From the NCBI GenBank assembly GCA_900105225.1, contig LT629764.1:260098-324097 (forward strand): a stretch of DNA of 64,000 nucleotides. The letters run 5' to 3'. The DNA comes from Paenibacillaceae bacterium GAS479. GTDB taxonomy: Bacteria > Bacillota > Bacilli > Paenibacillales > Paenibacillaceae. The notes under the pieces are model-generated. The model was not told the origin of the DNA and did no database searches. It was given only the letters and a program-made list of their open reading frames with translations. The stretch's first letter is position 1, and every line of letters begins with the position of its first letter. The position numbers and the translations under genes are program-made. Below, one piece after another: positions 35,542 through 44,202 of this stretch.

Positions 35542-37833
35542 TCAACTACCACTATACCAATTAACATCATCTACCATTAGCTTGCTGCCGCCCCCGCTTT
35601 GCGAACGGAACCTCAACTCAATGTAATCTAGCGCTCTCATGTTAATCCTAGAATTAACGCTTCGGAATTGCTGGAATGACAATCGGATCGTTTGACGGAC
35701 CGGCTCCGGCGGACGACTGTATTTACCTTTGCTGATCCCGCTGTCCAGCCAGGCGAGGCGCATAAAGTTATCCTGCCGAGGAGCGGTCAACGGTGTGGAC
35801 AGCTCAACTTCCGCCTCGCGCCCGCTGAGGTCACGCAAAACGACTGACAACTGCAGCGCCTGTGGCTGACAAGCCTTTTTGCGCTGGCACAGATCCCAGC
35901 TGCGGTTAGTAACCGCGAAGCTCAAGCCACCAAGCTCGGTGTCAGCCGGGGACGGCAGACCGGTGAGCCGCAGCCAGCCACCTTCGGAGTTGGAAGTTAC
36001 ACTCTCGGTGCTAACCTTGGTCGAATCCGGCAGGATGGAGCTTTGGCCTGCCGAATGCCAGCTCAGCACAGCTCCGCGGCTTCCTTTGACATCGCCGTTA
36101 CGGTCTGGCAGCGACTCCTCGGACCAAACAAACAGCGGTGAAGCGGAAGCGGAAACACCTCTCCCCGGCTTCGTTTTGTCACCACTCTCGAAATCCGCTA
36201 TCGTCTGTTCGCTCGCCTCGTTGTACTGACTGAGAACGCCAAGTCCCGGCTGACCCGTTGACACGCCTGTGTTCGGAAGCAGTCGTTTACGCGCCTGCTC
36301 GTCCCCCCCGAGCACTGCATCAGCAAAAGCTCCAATATAAAAAGCCGCCGCATCCCGTTGCCGCTCGCTGCTAAGCACCCCTTGCTGATTTAGCAGCAAA
36401 CCGCCAGGAAGCGAAATGTCCATCGTACCCCAATCGCTGTTGAATCGGCTATGGTTGGCATTTTGGATGTAAAATGCGCTCTTGAACCCATCCGAGCCGG
36501 CGCTGTAGCTAGTACGATTATATTGCCTCTCTCCATAAAAAACTGTCAAATCCGCATCCCGCGAACCATGCAGCGTTAAATAACTGACATCCCGCAGCTG
36601 CGCCTGCTTGCCCTCAACGACCATATCTGTCGGTGCAATAGCGGCAACCCCGACAATGGAAGCACGGAGATCTTCTTCGCCGCTGAACCAGCGCCCAGCA
36701 TCAGCTGCCATCGCCGCCGCCTGTCCTCCTCGGGAGTGACCGATCAGCAGCACTTTATCCGTGTCCAATCGACCGGAAAGCAACTGTCCTGGCTCACCTG
36801 ACAGCCGCCGCAATTCTTCCAAATGACGCAGCAGCATCCAGGCTCTGAGACGCATATCGGAATCCGATATTCCGCTCCAAGGCGAATAATTGAAGAAGTT
36901 TTGATCTACTGAAGCTACGGCATAACCTTTGCCCGCCAGCAGATCTCCCAAATAACTATAGCCCTGGTCGGACGGCTGAAGCGCAATATGGTTCCCATGC
37001 ACGATAAGGACAAGCGGAAAGGGTCCTTTCCCTTGCGGCAGCCAAAGAGTACCGTTTATCGGCAGCCTCTCTGGCTCGAAGCCCCAATACCAGGACTGAA
37101 GGCCGCTCCAGGAAGTCAGCATTGCAGAACCGTCAACGGTTTCCGTAAGCACATCAGCCCCACCCGAAAACTCGTCTCTTCTACCTACTCCGCTCCCGTA
37201 TGTCAGAACGGAATACGCATAACTTCCTGACTCAACTCTGTTAATCGGAGCATCGGAATCCGCACTGTCATCTAAACTGCCACCTAATCCACTTGCTGAA
37301 AAATCAATACCTAGAGGGACCAGCAATAACGTAAAAGCTGCTGCGACAACAACCAAATGCGGGCGAGGACGCCGCGGCGAAAGTCTTGAGCACACTAGAG
37401 CGAAAACGATGCCCGCCCCAGCAGCAACAAACGCATAAGTAACAGAGAGCAGCAATGCAGCAAGCAGCGTCGTCTCAATGACGAGCAGAACGGTCAACAT
37501 ACCACCGGCAAGGGTCAAACAGCCTCCGAGGAACAGTCGCGGCATCGGCAGCCGAATTACTGCTAGCAACCAAGCGATTAGCCAGGAACCGAGCGCCAGC
37601 ACTATCGTGCCGATCAGTGTCATAACCATAATATCCAGTGACGCACCGAAGCCAAGCGGCAAGCCTAGTGATGTGGCCCCACACAGAAAAGCTGCAGCAA
37701 TCCAAATGGCGGTCATTGCCCGTCTCCAAAAGACGGTATCCCGCTCTGCCGGAGCCGGAACTCGCCGCAGATGAGCCGTCCGCTTCGGCTGCGACCGGCG
37801 GTTAAGCTGTATTTGTGTCCTATCAACTGACAA
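35542..37833 (-). CDS. Membrane-anchored alpha/beta hydrolase with C-terminal beta domain
   Basis: 763 residues from a TTG at 37833, which has GGAGG nine bases upstream. An ATG ten codons earlier lacks a site. N-terminus: four or five membrane helices (about 40-185). Then an extracytoplasmic alpha/beta hydrolase: VLIVHGNH (oxyanion region), VLLIGHSRGGQAAAMAADA (nucleophile Ser in GHSRG), TLHGSRDADLT (Asp) and NANHSRFN (His). The last ~200 residues look like a beta-sandwich (VMVDDVNWYSGS end). The hydrolase part resembles plant-chlorophyllase/PET-hydrolase-like esterases. Substrate unknown. Confidence 0.75.
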   Translation of the reverse strand: MSVDRTQIQLNRRSQPKRTAHLRRVPAPAERDTVFWRRAMTAIWIAAAFLCGATSLGLPLGFGASLDIMVMTLIGTIVLALGSWLIAWLLAVIRLPMPRLFLGGCLTLAGGMLTVLLVIETTLLAALLLSVTYAFVAAGAGIVFALVCSRLSPRRPRPHLVVVAAAFTLLLVPLGIDFSASGLGGSLDDSADSDAPINRVESGSYAYSVLTYGSGVGRRDEFSGGADVLTETVDGSAMLTSWSGLQSWYWGFEPERLPINGTLWLPQGKGPFPLVLIVHGNHIALQPSDQGYSYLGDLLAGKGYAVASVDQNFFNYSPWSGISDSDMRLRAWMLLRHLEELRRLSGEPGQLLSGRLDTDKVLLIGHSRGGQAAAMAADAGRWFSGEEDLRASIVGVAAIAPTDMVVEGKQAQLRDVSYLTLHGSRDADLTVFYGERQYNRTSYSAGSDGFKSAFYIQNANHSRFNSDWGTMDISLPGGLLLNQQGVLSSERQRDAAAFYIGAFADAVLGGDEQARKRLLPNTGVSTGQPGLGVLSQYNEASEQTIADFESGDKTKPGRGVSASASPLFVWSEESLPDRNGDVKGSRGAVLSWHSAGQSSILPDSTKVSTESVTSNSEGGWLRLTGLPSPADTELGGLSFAVTNRSWDLCQRKKACQPQALQLSVVLRDLSGREAEVELSTPLTAPRQDNFMRLAWLDSGISKGKYSRPPEPVRQTIRLSFQQFRSVNSRINMRALDYIELRFRSQSGGGSKLMVDDVNWYSGS

Positions 37834-37941
37834 TGAAATCTTCCTCCATGCATTGCTAACCATACAAATCGTTTAGATTACAGCTTTAATTATAGCAGAC
37901 AGGAGTGAATTTCGGTCTTTGAAACAATACCCTCTGCCCTT

Positions 37942-38523
37942 TCAAACGGTAATTCGATTAAAATCGTCCCCGCCCGTTTCCTGGCGTTTCCAGTCAGCTT
38001 CCAGCAGCCCGTATACAATATGGTCGCGATAAACTCCCCCGCTGTATTCCTCCTGTCTCAGCACTCCCTCTTGTTTAAAACCGAGTCTTTCCGCTACGGC
38101 GCAGCTGCGCCGGTTGTCGGCGCGAGCCCGAATCTCCACTCGGTTCAGGTCAAGTGTTGCAAAGGCGAATCGAATCATCCCAGCGGCAGCATCCGTCATG
38201 ATTCCTTTGCCCTGCCGGGCAGAGTCCAGCCAGTATCCGAGCGTAACTTTCCGGTTGCGAAAATCGAGCTCCTGGTAGCTGATCAAACCTGCTGCTTCAG
38301 ATCCATCGAAAATCACAGCAGACATCGCTTTACCTTCCTTGTAGCGCTTACATTCAAAACGGACATAATTCTTCATATCCGCAGCATTCTCAATCTGGTG
38401 CACCCATGGCAGCCATGCCTCCAAAACGGCACGGTTCCTTTCTACGGTACGATAAAGCGCTTTTGCGTCGGAGATACGGAGCAGCCCCAGATGCAGGCCA
38501 TTTTCAAGCTCGCAAGCAAACAT
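37942..38523 (-). CDS. RimL-type GNAT acetyltransferase
   Basis: 193 residues. AAAGGAGG lies just before the ATG. GNAT fold: LENGLHLGLLRISDAKALYRTVERN, VTLGYWLDSARQGKGIMTDAAAGMIRFAFATL (acetyl-CoA loop QGKGIM), LNRVEIRARADNRRSCAVAERLGFKQEGVLRQEEY and YRDHIVYGLL. Close to YdaF/RimL enzymes that acetylate ribosomal proteins or small amines. Divergent from the M29 aminopeptidase. Confidence 0.88.
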   Translation of the reverse strand: MFACELENGLHLGLLRISDAKALYRTVERNRAVLEAWLPWVHQIENAADMKNYVRFECKRYKEGKAMSAVIFDGSEAAGLISYQELDFRNRKVTLGYWLDSARQGKGIMTDAAAGMIRFAFATLDLNRVEIRARADNRRSCAVAERLGFKQEGVLRQEEYSGGVYRDHIVYGLLEADWKRQETGGDDFNRITV

Positions 38524-38640
38524 TCTCGGTCCTCCTTTTCATGCTTATTCCATCCCATCCACGTATGAGATTTACCATTTTTGAACAAGATCGTGTACAA
38601 TAAGACAGTATAACGTCTATATGAAATGGAGGCTGAAATC

Positions 38641-39873
38641 TTGAGCAAACTACATCAGCAAATTGAACGTTACGCAGATCTGATCATCCAAGTGGGCGTC
38701 CGTATACAGTCCGGCCAAAAGCTGGTCATCAACGCTTCTCTTGATTCCGTCGATCTGGTCCGAGTACTTGTTCGCAAAGCTTATAAGGCGGGAGCATTCT
38801 CCGTCAAGGTCAACTGGGCAGATGACGCGATCTCACGCGCTCGATATGAACTAGCTCCGGATGAAGCATTCCTGGAAGAGCCAAAATGGTATGCCGCCGA
38901 GATGATGGATCTCGCTGAGCAAGGAGCTGCGATTATCAGCGTTGTATCGTCGGATCCCGACCTGCTGAAGGGCATCGCTAAGGAACGCATTACGAATCAT
39001 CAGAAAACATACGGCAAAGCAATGTCTACATACCGTCAGATGATGCAATCCGATAAATTCAGCTGGTGCGTCGTTGCTGCGCCTTCCAAAGCATGGGCTT
39101 CCAAGGTGTTCCCTGGATCAACCGAAGAGGAGCAATACGTCAGCCTATGGAACGCCATTTTAAAAGCAGTCCGCTGTGATCTCGATGATCCTGTTGCGGC
39201 TTGGGAAGAACATATTGCAGGTCTGAATTCCCGTTCGGAGCACCTTAATTCGCGGAAGTACAAAAAGCTGCACTATACCGCTCCAGGCACGGATCTGACA
39301 ATCGAGCTGCCAAAAGGCCACATCTGGGTCGCGGCTGACAGCACTAATGCAAACGGAATTCCGTTTGTTGCCAACCTACCGACTGAGGAAGTATTCACGG
39401 CTGCTCAGGCCGACGGCGTAAATGGTTATGTATCCAGCACGAAGCCGCTCAGCTACGGAGGCAATATCATCGACAACTTCAAGCTGACGTTCGAAAACGG
39501 CAGTGTGGTCAAGGCTGAAGCAGAGCGCGGCCTCGAAACGCTGGAAGGATTACTGGACATGGACGCTGGCGCCCGCCGCATCGGGGAAGTAGCGCTTGTG
39601 CCTTTCGATTCACCGATCTCGCGTTCCAACATTCTGTATTACAACACGCTGTTTGACGAGAACGCTTCTAATCACCTCGCACTCGGCAGTGCCTACGCCT
39701 TCAACCTTGAGGGTGGCAAAGAGCTGTCGCAAGACGAGCTTGCCAAGCGTGGCCTCAATACGAGCATTACGCATGTCGATTTCATGATCGGCTCCGCCGA
39801 TATGAACATCGATGGAATTGCCGAAGATGGCAGCTCCGAGCCGATCTTCCGCAGCGGCAACTGGGCGTTTTAA
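38641..39873 (+). CDS. M29 family aminopeptidase (AmpS/AmpT type)
   Basis: 410 residues from a TTG at 38641. An ATG five codons earlier overlaps the ribosome binding site GGAGG, which sits 8 bases from the TTG. Cobalt/zinc-dependent cytosolic leucyl/thermophilic aminopeptidase. Metal-binding elements include GIPFVANLPTEEVFTAA (Glu), RIGEVALVPFDSPI (Glu), ASNHLALGSAYAF (His), NTSITHVDFMIGS (His, Asp). Length and start match the family. Monocistronic, ended by the terminator at 39878. Confidence 0.93.
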   Translation: MSKLHQQIERYADLIIQVGVRIQSGQKLVINASLDSVDLVRVLVRKAYKAGAFSVKVNWADDAISRARYELAPDEAFLEEPKWYAAEMMDLAEQGAAIISVVSSDPDLLKGIAKERITNHQKTYGKAMSTYRQMMQSDKFSWCVVAAPSKAWASKVFPGSTEEEQYVSLWNAILKAVRCDLDDPVAAWEEHIAGLNSRSEHLNSRKYKKLHYTAPGTDLTIELPKGHIWVAADSTNANGIPFVANLPTEEVFTAAQADGVNGYVSSTKPLSYGGNIIDNFKLTFENGSVVKAEAERGLETLEGLLDMDAGARRIGEVALVPFDSPISRSNILYYNTLFDENASNHLALGSAYAFNLEGGKELSQDELAKRGLNTSITHVDFMIGSADMNIDGIAEDGSSEPIFRSGNWAF

Positions 39874-39877
39874 ACCT

Positions 39878-39925
39878 AAAAGAGCGAGTGGCTAGCCGAT
39901 TCCGGTCCTCCACTCGCTCTTTTTT
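39878..39925 (+). terminator. Bidirectional terminator
   Basis: 13-14 bp stem (aaaagagcgagtgg / ccactcgctctttt) with an 18-base loop and a T-run. It separates the aminopeptidase from the convergent acyltransferase-kdpED unit. Confidence 0.88.
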
Positions 39926-39955
39926 CTGCCTAAATGCCCGAATTCCTTCAGCGCC

Positions 39956-40771
39956 TCATAATGGCGCCATGATCTTGATGCCGCTGCCCACGCCGAGCTG
40001 GCGGCCCGACATGAGCCAAGCTTGCGCTGACCGCTGCAAGCTCGTCTTTACTTCATAATCGAGCGGATTCGCTTGGACCGAATGGAAAATTCGGTTTTCG
40101 GCTTGGCGGGAAGATTCATTGATATCGTAGATTTCAAATTGATTTTGAAACTGAACAATATTAGACTGGCTACCGAGCAATTCAGTGAGCCCGGGATAAA
40201 GCAGCCATGACTGGCAAATAAATACGGGAGTTATGCCGCGGAAGAACGTTAGGGCTGCTTCAAATGACGCCTCGACCTCATGCGGTAACAAGGGCTCGCC
40301 TTCCGGAATATGTACATTGAGCACAATTTGCTGCTTTTCAATAACTGCGTGATCTACTCTGACCTCTTCACTCATGGCAATGGGCTGGAATTGCAGTCGG
40401 CCCAGCCGGAAGAGCTTGAGCTGTACATGCTCTTTCAACCAATCATATTGAGCGATCCCGTACTCTCCAAACTTCCGCACACAGGCCATACACCAAATTT
40501 GAAGATCCGAAAACGTATCAAAGTAAATCTTGGAATCGATTCCCCGCTTCTGATAAGTTTCATAGGCATCAACCGCAAATCGCACAAACAGATACAGCAT
40601 TTTTTGGCGGCAATGGGGCTCGTTTTCAAGCTCTTTGAAAAAGGATTCCGAATGATTGTAAAGGGCTGTCTTGTGCTGCAAATACTCCGCTTCATCCATG
40701 TTATACGCTGCAATCAGTTCTCTAGCATCTTGATGGAGCCCAATTCCCTCGCAAAAATCATCGATTGTCAT
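39956..40771 (-). CDS. Acyltransferase-like protein (NAT_N / GNAT_C type)
   Basis: 271 residues from the ATG at 40771 (MTIDDFCEGIGL), with GGAGAG/AGGGA upstream. It overlaps the kdpE stop by 14 bases, so it is translationally coupled. An N-terminal helical region with IYFDTFSDLQIWCMACVRKFGEYGI is followed by a C-terminal half with YDWLKEHVQLKLFRLGRLQFQP and IVLNVHIPEGEPL, characteristic of a family annotated as acyltransferase domain-containing (split GNAT fold). Substrate unknown. It may be the output of, or just a passenger with, the upstream two-component system. Confidence 0.6.
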   Translation of the reverse strand: MTIDDFCEGIGLHQDARELIAAYNMDEAEYLQHKTALYNHSESFFKELENEPHCRQKMLYLFVRFAVDAYETYQKRGIDSKIYFDTFSDLQIWCMACVRKFGEYGIAQYDWLKEHVQLKLFRLGRLQFQPIAMSEEVRVDHAVIEKQQIVLNVHIPEGEPLLPHEVEASFEAALTFFRGITPVFICQSWLLYPGLTELLGSQSNIVQFQNQFEIYDINESSRQAENRIFHSVQANPLDYEVKTSLQRSAQAWLMSGRQLGVGSGIKIMAPL

Positions 40772-41486
40772 TCGCGTCCCTGCCCTCTCCAAGCAAGAAA
40801 CGATAACCGATGCCTGGCTCTGTCGCGATATAGATCGGGTCGGCAGGATGATCATCCAGCTTTTTGCGCAAATGGCCAACATAGATACGGAGGTAATGGC
40901 CCTCCGTTTCCAAATGCGCGGAGCCCCATACTTGGCGCAGCAGTTGCTTCTGGGTCATGACTTTGCCTGCGTTGAGGGCAAGCGTTTTGAGCAGATCGTA
41001 TTCCGTCGGCGTCAGCTTGATTCGATTGCCTGATCGCTCCACCAGCCGCTGTGCCAGATCGATCGTCAGCTCTCCGAAGCGGAGTACAGGCTCCGTTGAA
41101 GCCGTGCCAACCGCATGCCGAAGCGCTACGCGGATACGAGCGACAAGCTCGCCCATGCTGAACGGCTTGGTGACATAGTCATCCGCCCCGCTGTCGAGCG
41201 CCTCGATTTTGTCTTCTTCCCGATCCTTGGCAGTTAGTACAATAACCGGAACCGGCGACCATTGCCGTATGCGCTTCAGCACATCCAGTCCAGGCCCGTC
41301 CGGCAACCCAAGATCAAGCAAAATAAGATCCGGATGGTTCATCGATGCCTGCAACAAACCGTCTGAACCGGTTCCGCTCTCAAGCAGATCATACTGATGC
41401 GCCTGAAGCGTCACCTTCAGCAGCTTGCGAATCTGTGGTTCATCCTCGATAAGCAGAATGCGCGCTCCCTTGTGGGCTTCACTCAA
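40758..41486 (-). CDS. kdpE: KdpE-type response regulator
   Basis: 242 residues. OmpR family. The receiver domain has the acidic pocket (LLIEDE), phospho-acceptor Asp in LILLDLGLPDG, and Lys in YVTKPFS. The C-terminal winged helix (LTPTEYDLLKTLALNAGKVMTQKQLLRQVWG) is typical of KdpE. TTG start with AAGGAGGGG upstream. It overlaps the sensor gene by 8 bases. No kdpFABC operon is in the window, so the target is unknown. Confidence 0.88.
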   Translation of the reverse strand: MSEAHKGARILLIEDEPQIRKLLKVTLQAHQYDLLESGTGSDGLLQASMNHPDLILLDLGLPDGPGLDVLKRIRQWSPVPVIVLTAKDREEDKIEALDSGADDYVTKPFSMGELVARIRVALRHAVGTASTEPVLRFGELTIDLAQRLVERSGNRIKLTPTEYDLLKTLALNAGKVMTQKQLLRQVWGSAHLETEGHYLRIYVGHLRKKLDDHPADPIYIATEPGIGYRFLLGEGRDANDNR

Positions 41487-43023
41487 TTTGTTCCCCTCCT
41501 TGATCCACCAGCTCCAGCTGTTCCAGCGGAAGTTCTACGGTGATAGCTGTTCCTTTGCCGCCAGCGCCGACGCCGGCCATAATCGCGCCTCCATGCAGCT
41601 CAGCGATTCCTTTGGAGATCGCCAGTCCAAGACCAGTTCCAGTCAAGTGAGCCGCATTCCCGCTGCGATAAAATTTATCAAATACTTTGGAGGCATCTTC
41701 GCTTGGAATGCCAATCCCCTCGTCACGTACAATAAGCGACACACGATTGTCCGTCGTCCGCACTTCTAGCTCAAGCACACTTTGTTCTGGGGAATATTTG
41801 ATGGCATTGCTAATAATATTGACCATCATCTGCTCCAGCAGCACCGGATCGCCTTTCAGCAGCGGCACGGGCTCTGGCATAAGCATTACCGTTCTACGAC
41901 TACCACGAGCCTCGCGCAGCTGGCGCAGAGCAGCGCCAATCAGCTCATCAGCGCCTACCCAGTCGCGCCGCAGCTTGAGCATGCCTCCCTCAAGCCGCAC
42001 CATCCCTAGCAAGTTGCCAACGAGTCGGTTCATGCGCTGAGCACCATTGCGGATGGACTCAAGCAGTTCACGCTTCTCATTATCTGTAAAAAGGTTCCCC
42101 GATTCCAGCAAGCCGCTGCTGGAGCCGATGATTTCCGCGAGCGGTGTCCTCAGCTCATGCGACACTGAATCGAGCAGCGTTGCTCTCATTCGCTCGGATT
42201 CCGCTGTCACTTGCGCAAGCCTAGCCTCTTCGCCGCGCTTAATGCGGGCCAGTGCACCTGCAGCTAGATCGCTCAGCGCCGCCAGTCGCAACCGCTCCTC
42301 TGAATCCGGCCACCCGTTTTGCTCCCGACTTCGAAACGATACGGCCCCATGCACTGAATCCTCTGCTAGCAAAGGCAAACAAAAAACTTGGCCACCCATC
42401 GATTGTGAGATTCCCCTATCAGCAACCTCACTGATTAACATCGCTCGCTTGGCTGCCGATAGATTCGGGTCCTCGGGATCGGCAGCTCGTGAGCGGCCTG
42501 ATTCATCATGCCTTTGGAGCTCGCCTCCAGTTGTCGGAAGATAGAAAATCGTTTCCAGACCAGACATTTCCCGGATTCCACCGCCAAAAGCCCGCAAAAG
42601 TGCTGGCAAATCCGTCACATCGGACATGCTTCTGCTCATCCCGTACAAAATCGCCGTTAGACGCTCCTGCTGCCGAGCCTGTATCACCTGTTGTTTGAGA
42701 CGATCTGCAAGTCCAGCAGTCATGAGCGCCACCGCAAGATAAACAGCGAAGGAGATTAAATAGCGCAAATCAGCAACCGTAAAGCTAAGCACGGGAGGTA
42801 CAAAAAAGAAGTCAAAAGCAAGTACACCCACAATCGCCGCAAATACCGCTGGTGCTCTACCGCCATAAACCGCACATAACAGTACCGGAAATAAAAAAAG
42901 CAAAGCCGCATTGACCGGCTCCATACGCAGAACAGGAAGCTGCAGAACTACAGTAAGCCCTGCTATGCCGAGCATCGTAGCAGCGTAAATACGCCATCGC
43001 CGATTGGCAGCAGATGTTTGCAT
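41479..43023 (-). CDS. KdpD-like sensor histidine kinase lacking the N-terminal KdpD/USP domains
   Basis: 514 residues. It starts directly with the four-helix DUF4118 membrane region of KdpD (about 10-105), then a GAF-like domain (about 125-265), a HisKA domain with SVSHELRTPLAEIIGSS (phospho-His), and an HATPase (NIISNAIKYSPEQ, DEGIGIP, GTGLGLAISKGIAELHGG). Full-length KdpD has about 380 more N-terminal residues, with the KdpD and USP domains that bind c-di-AMP in Firmicutes. Pairs with kdpE by overlap. Confidence 0.87.
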   Translation of the reverse strand: MQTSAANRRWRIYAATMLGIAGLTVVLQLPVLRMEPVNAALLFLFPVLLCAVYGGRAPAVFAAIVGVLAFDFFFVPPVLSFTVADLRYLISFAVYLAVALMTAGLADRLKQQVIQARQQERLTAILYGMSRSMSDVTDLPALLRAFGGGIREMSGLETIFYLPTTGGELQRHDESGRSRAADPEDPNLSAAKRAMLISEVADRGISQSMGGQVFCLPLLAEDSVHGAVSFRSREQNGWPDSEERLRLAALSDLAAGALARIKRGEEARLAQVTAESERMRATLLDSVSHELRTPLAEIIGSSSGLLESGNLFTDNEKRELLESIRNGAQRMNRLVGNLLGMVRLEGGMLKLRRDWVGADELIGAALRQLREARGSRRTVMLMPEPVPLLKGDPVLLEQMMVNIISNAIKYSPEQSVLELEVRTTDNRVSLIVRDEGIGIPSEDASKVFDKFYRSGNAAHLTGTGLGLAISKGIAELHGGAIMAGVGAGGKGTAITVELPLEQLELVDQGGEQIE

Positions 43024-43174
43024 TCAATTCTGTCCTCTCTCTACCTGAATGGTATACCTATTATAGCTTAGGAGACGCCATAATCCAGCAAAATCCAATT
43101 CATTCCCTGCCCCCTTTATACAAGCTGACAGAGACATCTTTTACAAAATGTATAGCTTTGTGTGAGGAAATAAT

Positions 43175-43183
43175 TGGTATAAT
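43175..43183 (+). promoter_or_regulatory. Extended -10 sigma-A promoter of the RNase gene
   Basis: TGGTATAAT (TGnTATAAT) lies 44 bases before the RNase ATG. The -35 region is poor, which is usual for extended -10 promoters. Confidence 0.55.
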
Positions 43184-43226
43184 GCACATGCAGTCAAATC
43201 CCAATCCTGTCAGGAGGTATGAAGTA

Positions 43227-43664
43227 ATGAAAGCTTTTGTAAGACTTTTTGCATGCGTCGCACTAATCTTTTCCCTGGTGCTAGGCAGTGCACAGCCGCT
43301 GGGGCTGTCGCCTGTTCCTAACGCCGAGGCCGCTGTTTCAGGGCCGACAGATTTCGCCGGTATCATCAATTATTTGAAAGCCAACGGTAAGCTCCCGCCC
43401 AACTTTTTGACGAAAAGCCAGGCATCCAGTAAAGGCTGGGTATCCAGCAAATGCAATCTAGCTACAGTCGCTCCGGGGTACAGTATTGGCGGAGATGTGT
43501 TCCAAAACCGCGAGGGCTTGCTGCCGGCGAAAAGCGGCCGCACTTGGCGTGAAGCGGACGCCTACTATACATCTGGCTGCCGCAACGCTTCTCGTGTGTT
43601 ATATTCCAATGACGGGCTGTACTATTCAACAGACGATCATTACGCTACCTTTAAAAAATGGTAG
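43227..43664 (+). CDS. Secreted barnase-type ribonuclease (N1/T1 family)
   Basis: 145 residues. The ATG at 43227 has AGGAGGT upstream. A longer in-frame reading is not supported. Signal peptide about 1-36 (ending NAEAA). The mature domain aligns closely with barnase: catalytic E109 (GRTWREAD), R119 and R123 (SGCRNASRVLYS) and H138 (TDDHYATF), equal to barnase E73, R83, R87, H102. Unlike barnase it has two cysteines, C76 and C118 (barnase positions 40 and 82), probably forming a disulfide. Its inhibitor is encoded directly downstream. Confidence 0.94.
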   Translation: MKAFVRLFACVALIFSLVLGSAQPLGLSPVPNAEAAVSGPTDFAGIINYLKANGKLPPNFLTKSQASSKGWVSSKCNLATVAPGYSIGGDVFQNREGLLPAKSGRTWREADAYYTSGCRNASRVLYSNDGLYYSTDDHYATFKKW

Positions 43665-43752
43665 ATAACATTTAAAATTAGGAAAAAGGGACTTGTCCAA
43701 GCGGCAGGTCCCTTGGTCTTCCCAGCTAGAAATCAAGAAAGCAGGTGTAGCG

Positions 43753-44031
43753 ATGAAAGAGCTTCTGCTAGACGGAAAAAAACTTGCGTCTATGGACGAT
43801 GTGCATGACTTATTTGCTAGGGAATTAGCTTTTCCCGATTATTACGGCCGTAATCTGGATGCCTTGTATGATTGTCTGCAGGATTACAGCGAACCGCCGG
43901 TTCGAATTCGTTGGTCGCATTATAAGGAGAGCACAGCGAAGCTCGGCAACGGTAGTGCCGAATCACTCCTGGAGCTGCTAAAGGACATGGAAACCGAAGT
44001 GGCTGGATTCACGGTCGTAGTGGAGGAATAA
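43753..44031 (+). CDS. Barstar-family RNase inhibitor
   Basis: 92 residues from the ATG at 43753 (AGGTG upstream). FPDYYGRNLDALYDCLQDY matches the barstar helix that plugs the barnase active site. D36 and D40 correspond to barstar D35 and D39. Cytosolic, protecting the producer from the RNase encoded 88 bases upstream. In B. amyloliquefaciens the two genes are usually not adjacent, so the tight pairing here is notable. A strong terminator follows. Confidence 0.93.
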   Translation: MKELLLDGKKLASMDDVHDLFARELAFPDYYGRNLDALYDCLQDYSEPPVRIRWSHYKESTAKLGNGSAESLLELLKDMETEVAGFTVVVEE

Positions 44032-44064
44032 GGTACGAACTTAGCATCTTGTCTGGTTTTAGTC

Positions 44065-44123
44065 AAAAAGGCAGTCCCCGTCATCCCGGCTTGTACCGTT
44101 GATGACGAGAGACTGCCTTTTTT
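44065..44123 (+). terminator. Terminator of the barnase-barstar unit
   Basis: Two-part stem (aaaaaggcagt...actgcctttttt and inner gtcatc/gatgac) followed by six T residues, 33 bases after the barstar stop. Confidence 0.88.
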
Positions 44124-44202
44124 CTTTGGAAGCTGTGGCTGTTTGAGAAGCCATAGTAATTTCTTGTTATAGAAACAGGACTTTCGTGTTACAGAAATAG
44201 AA

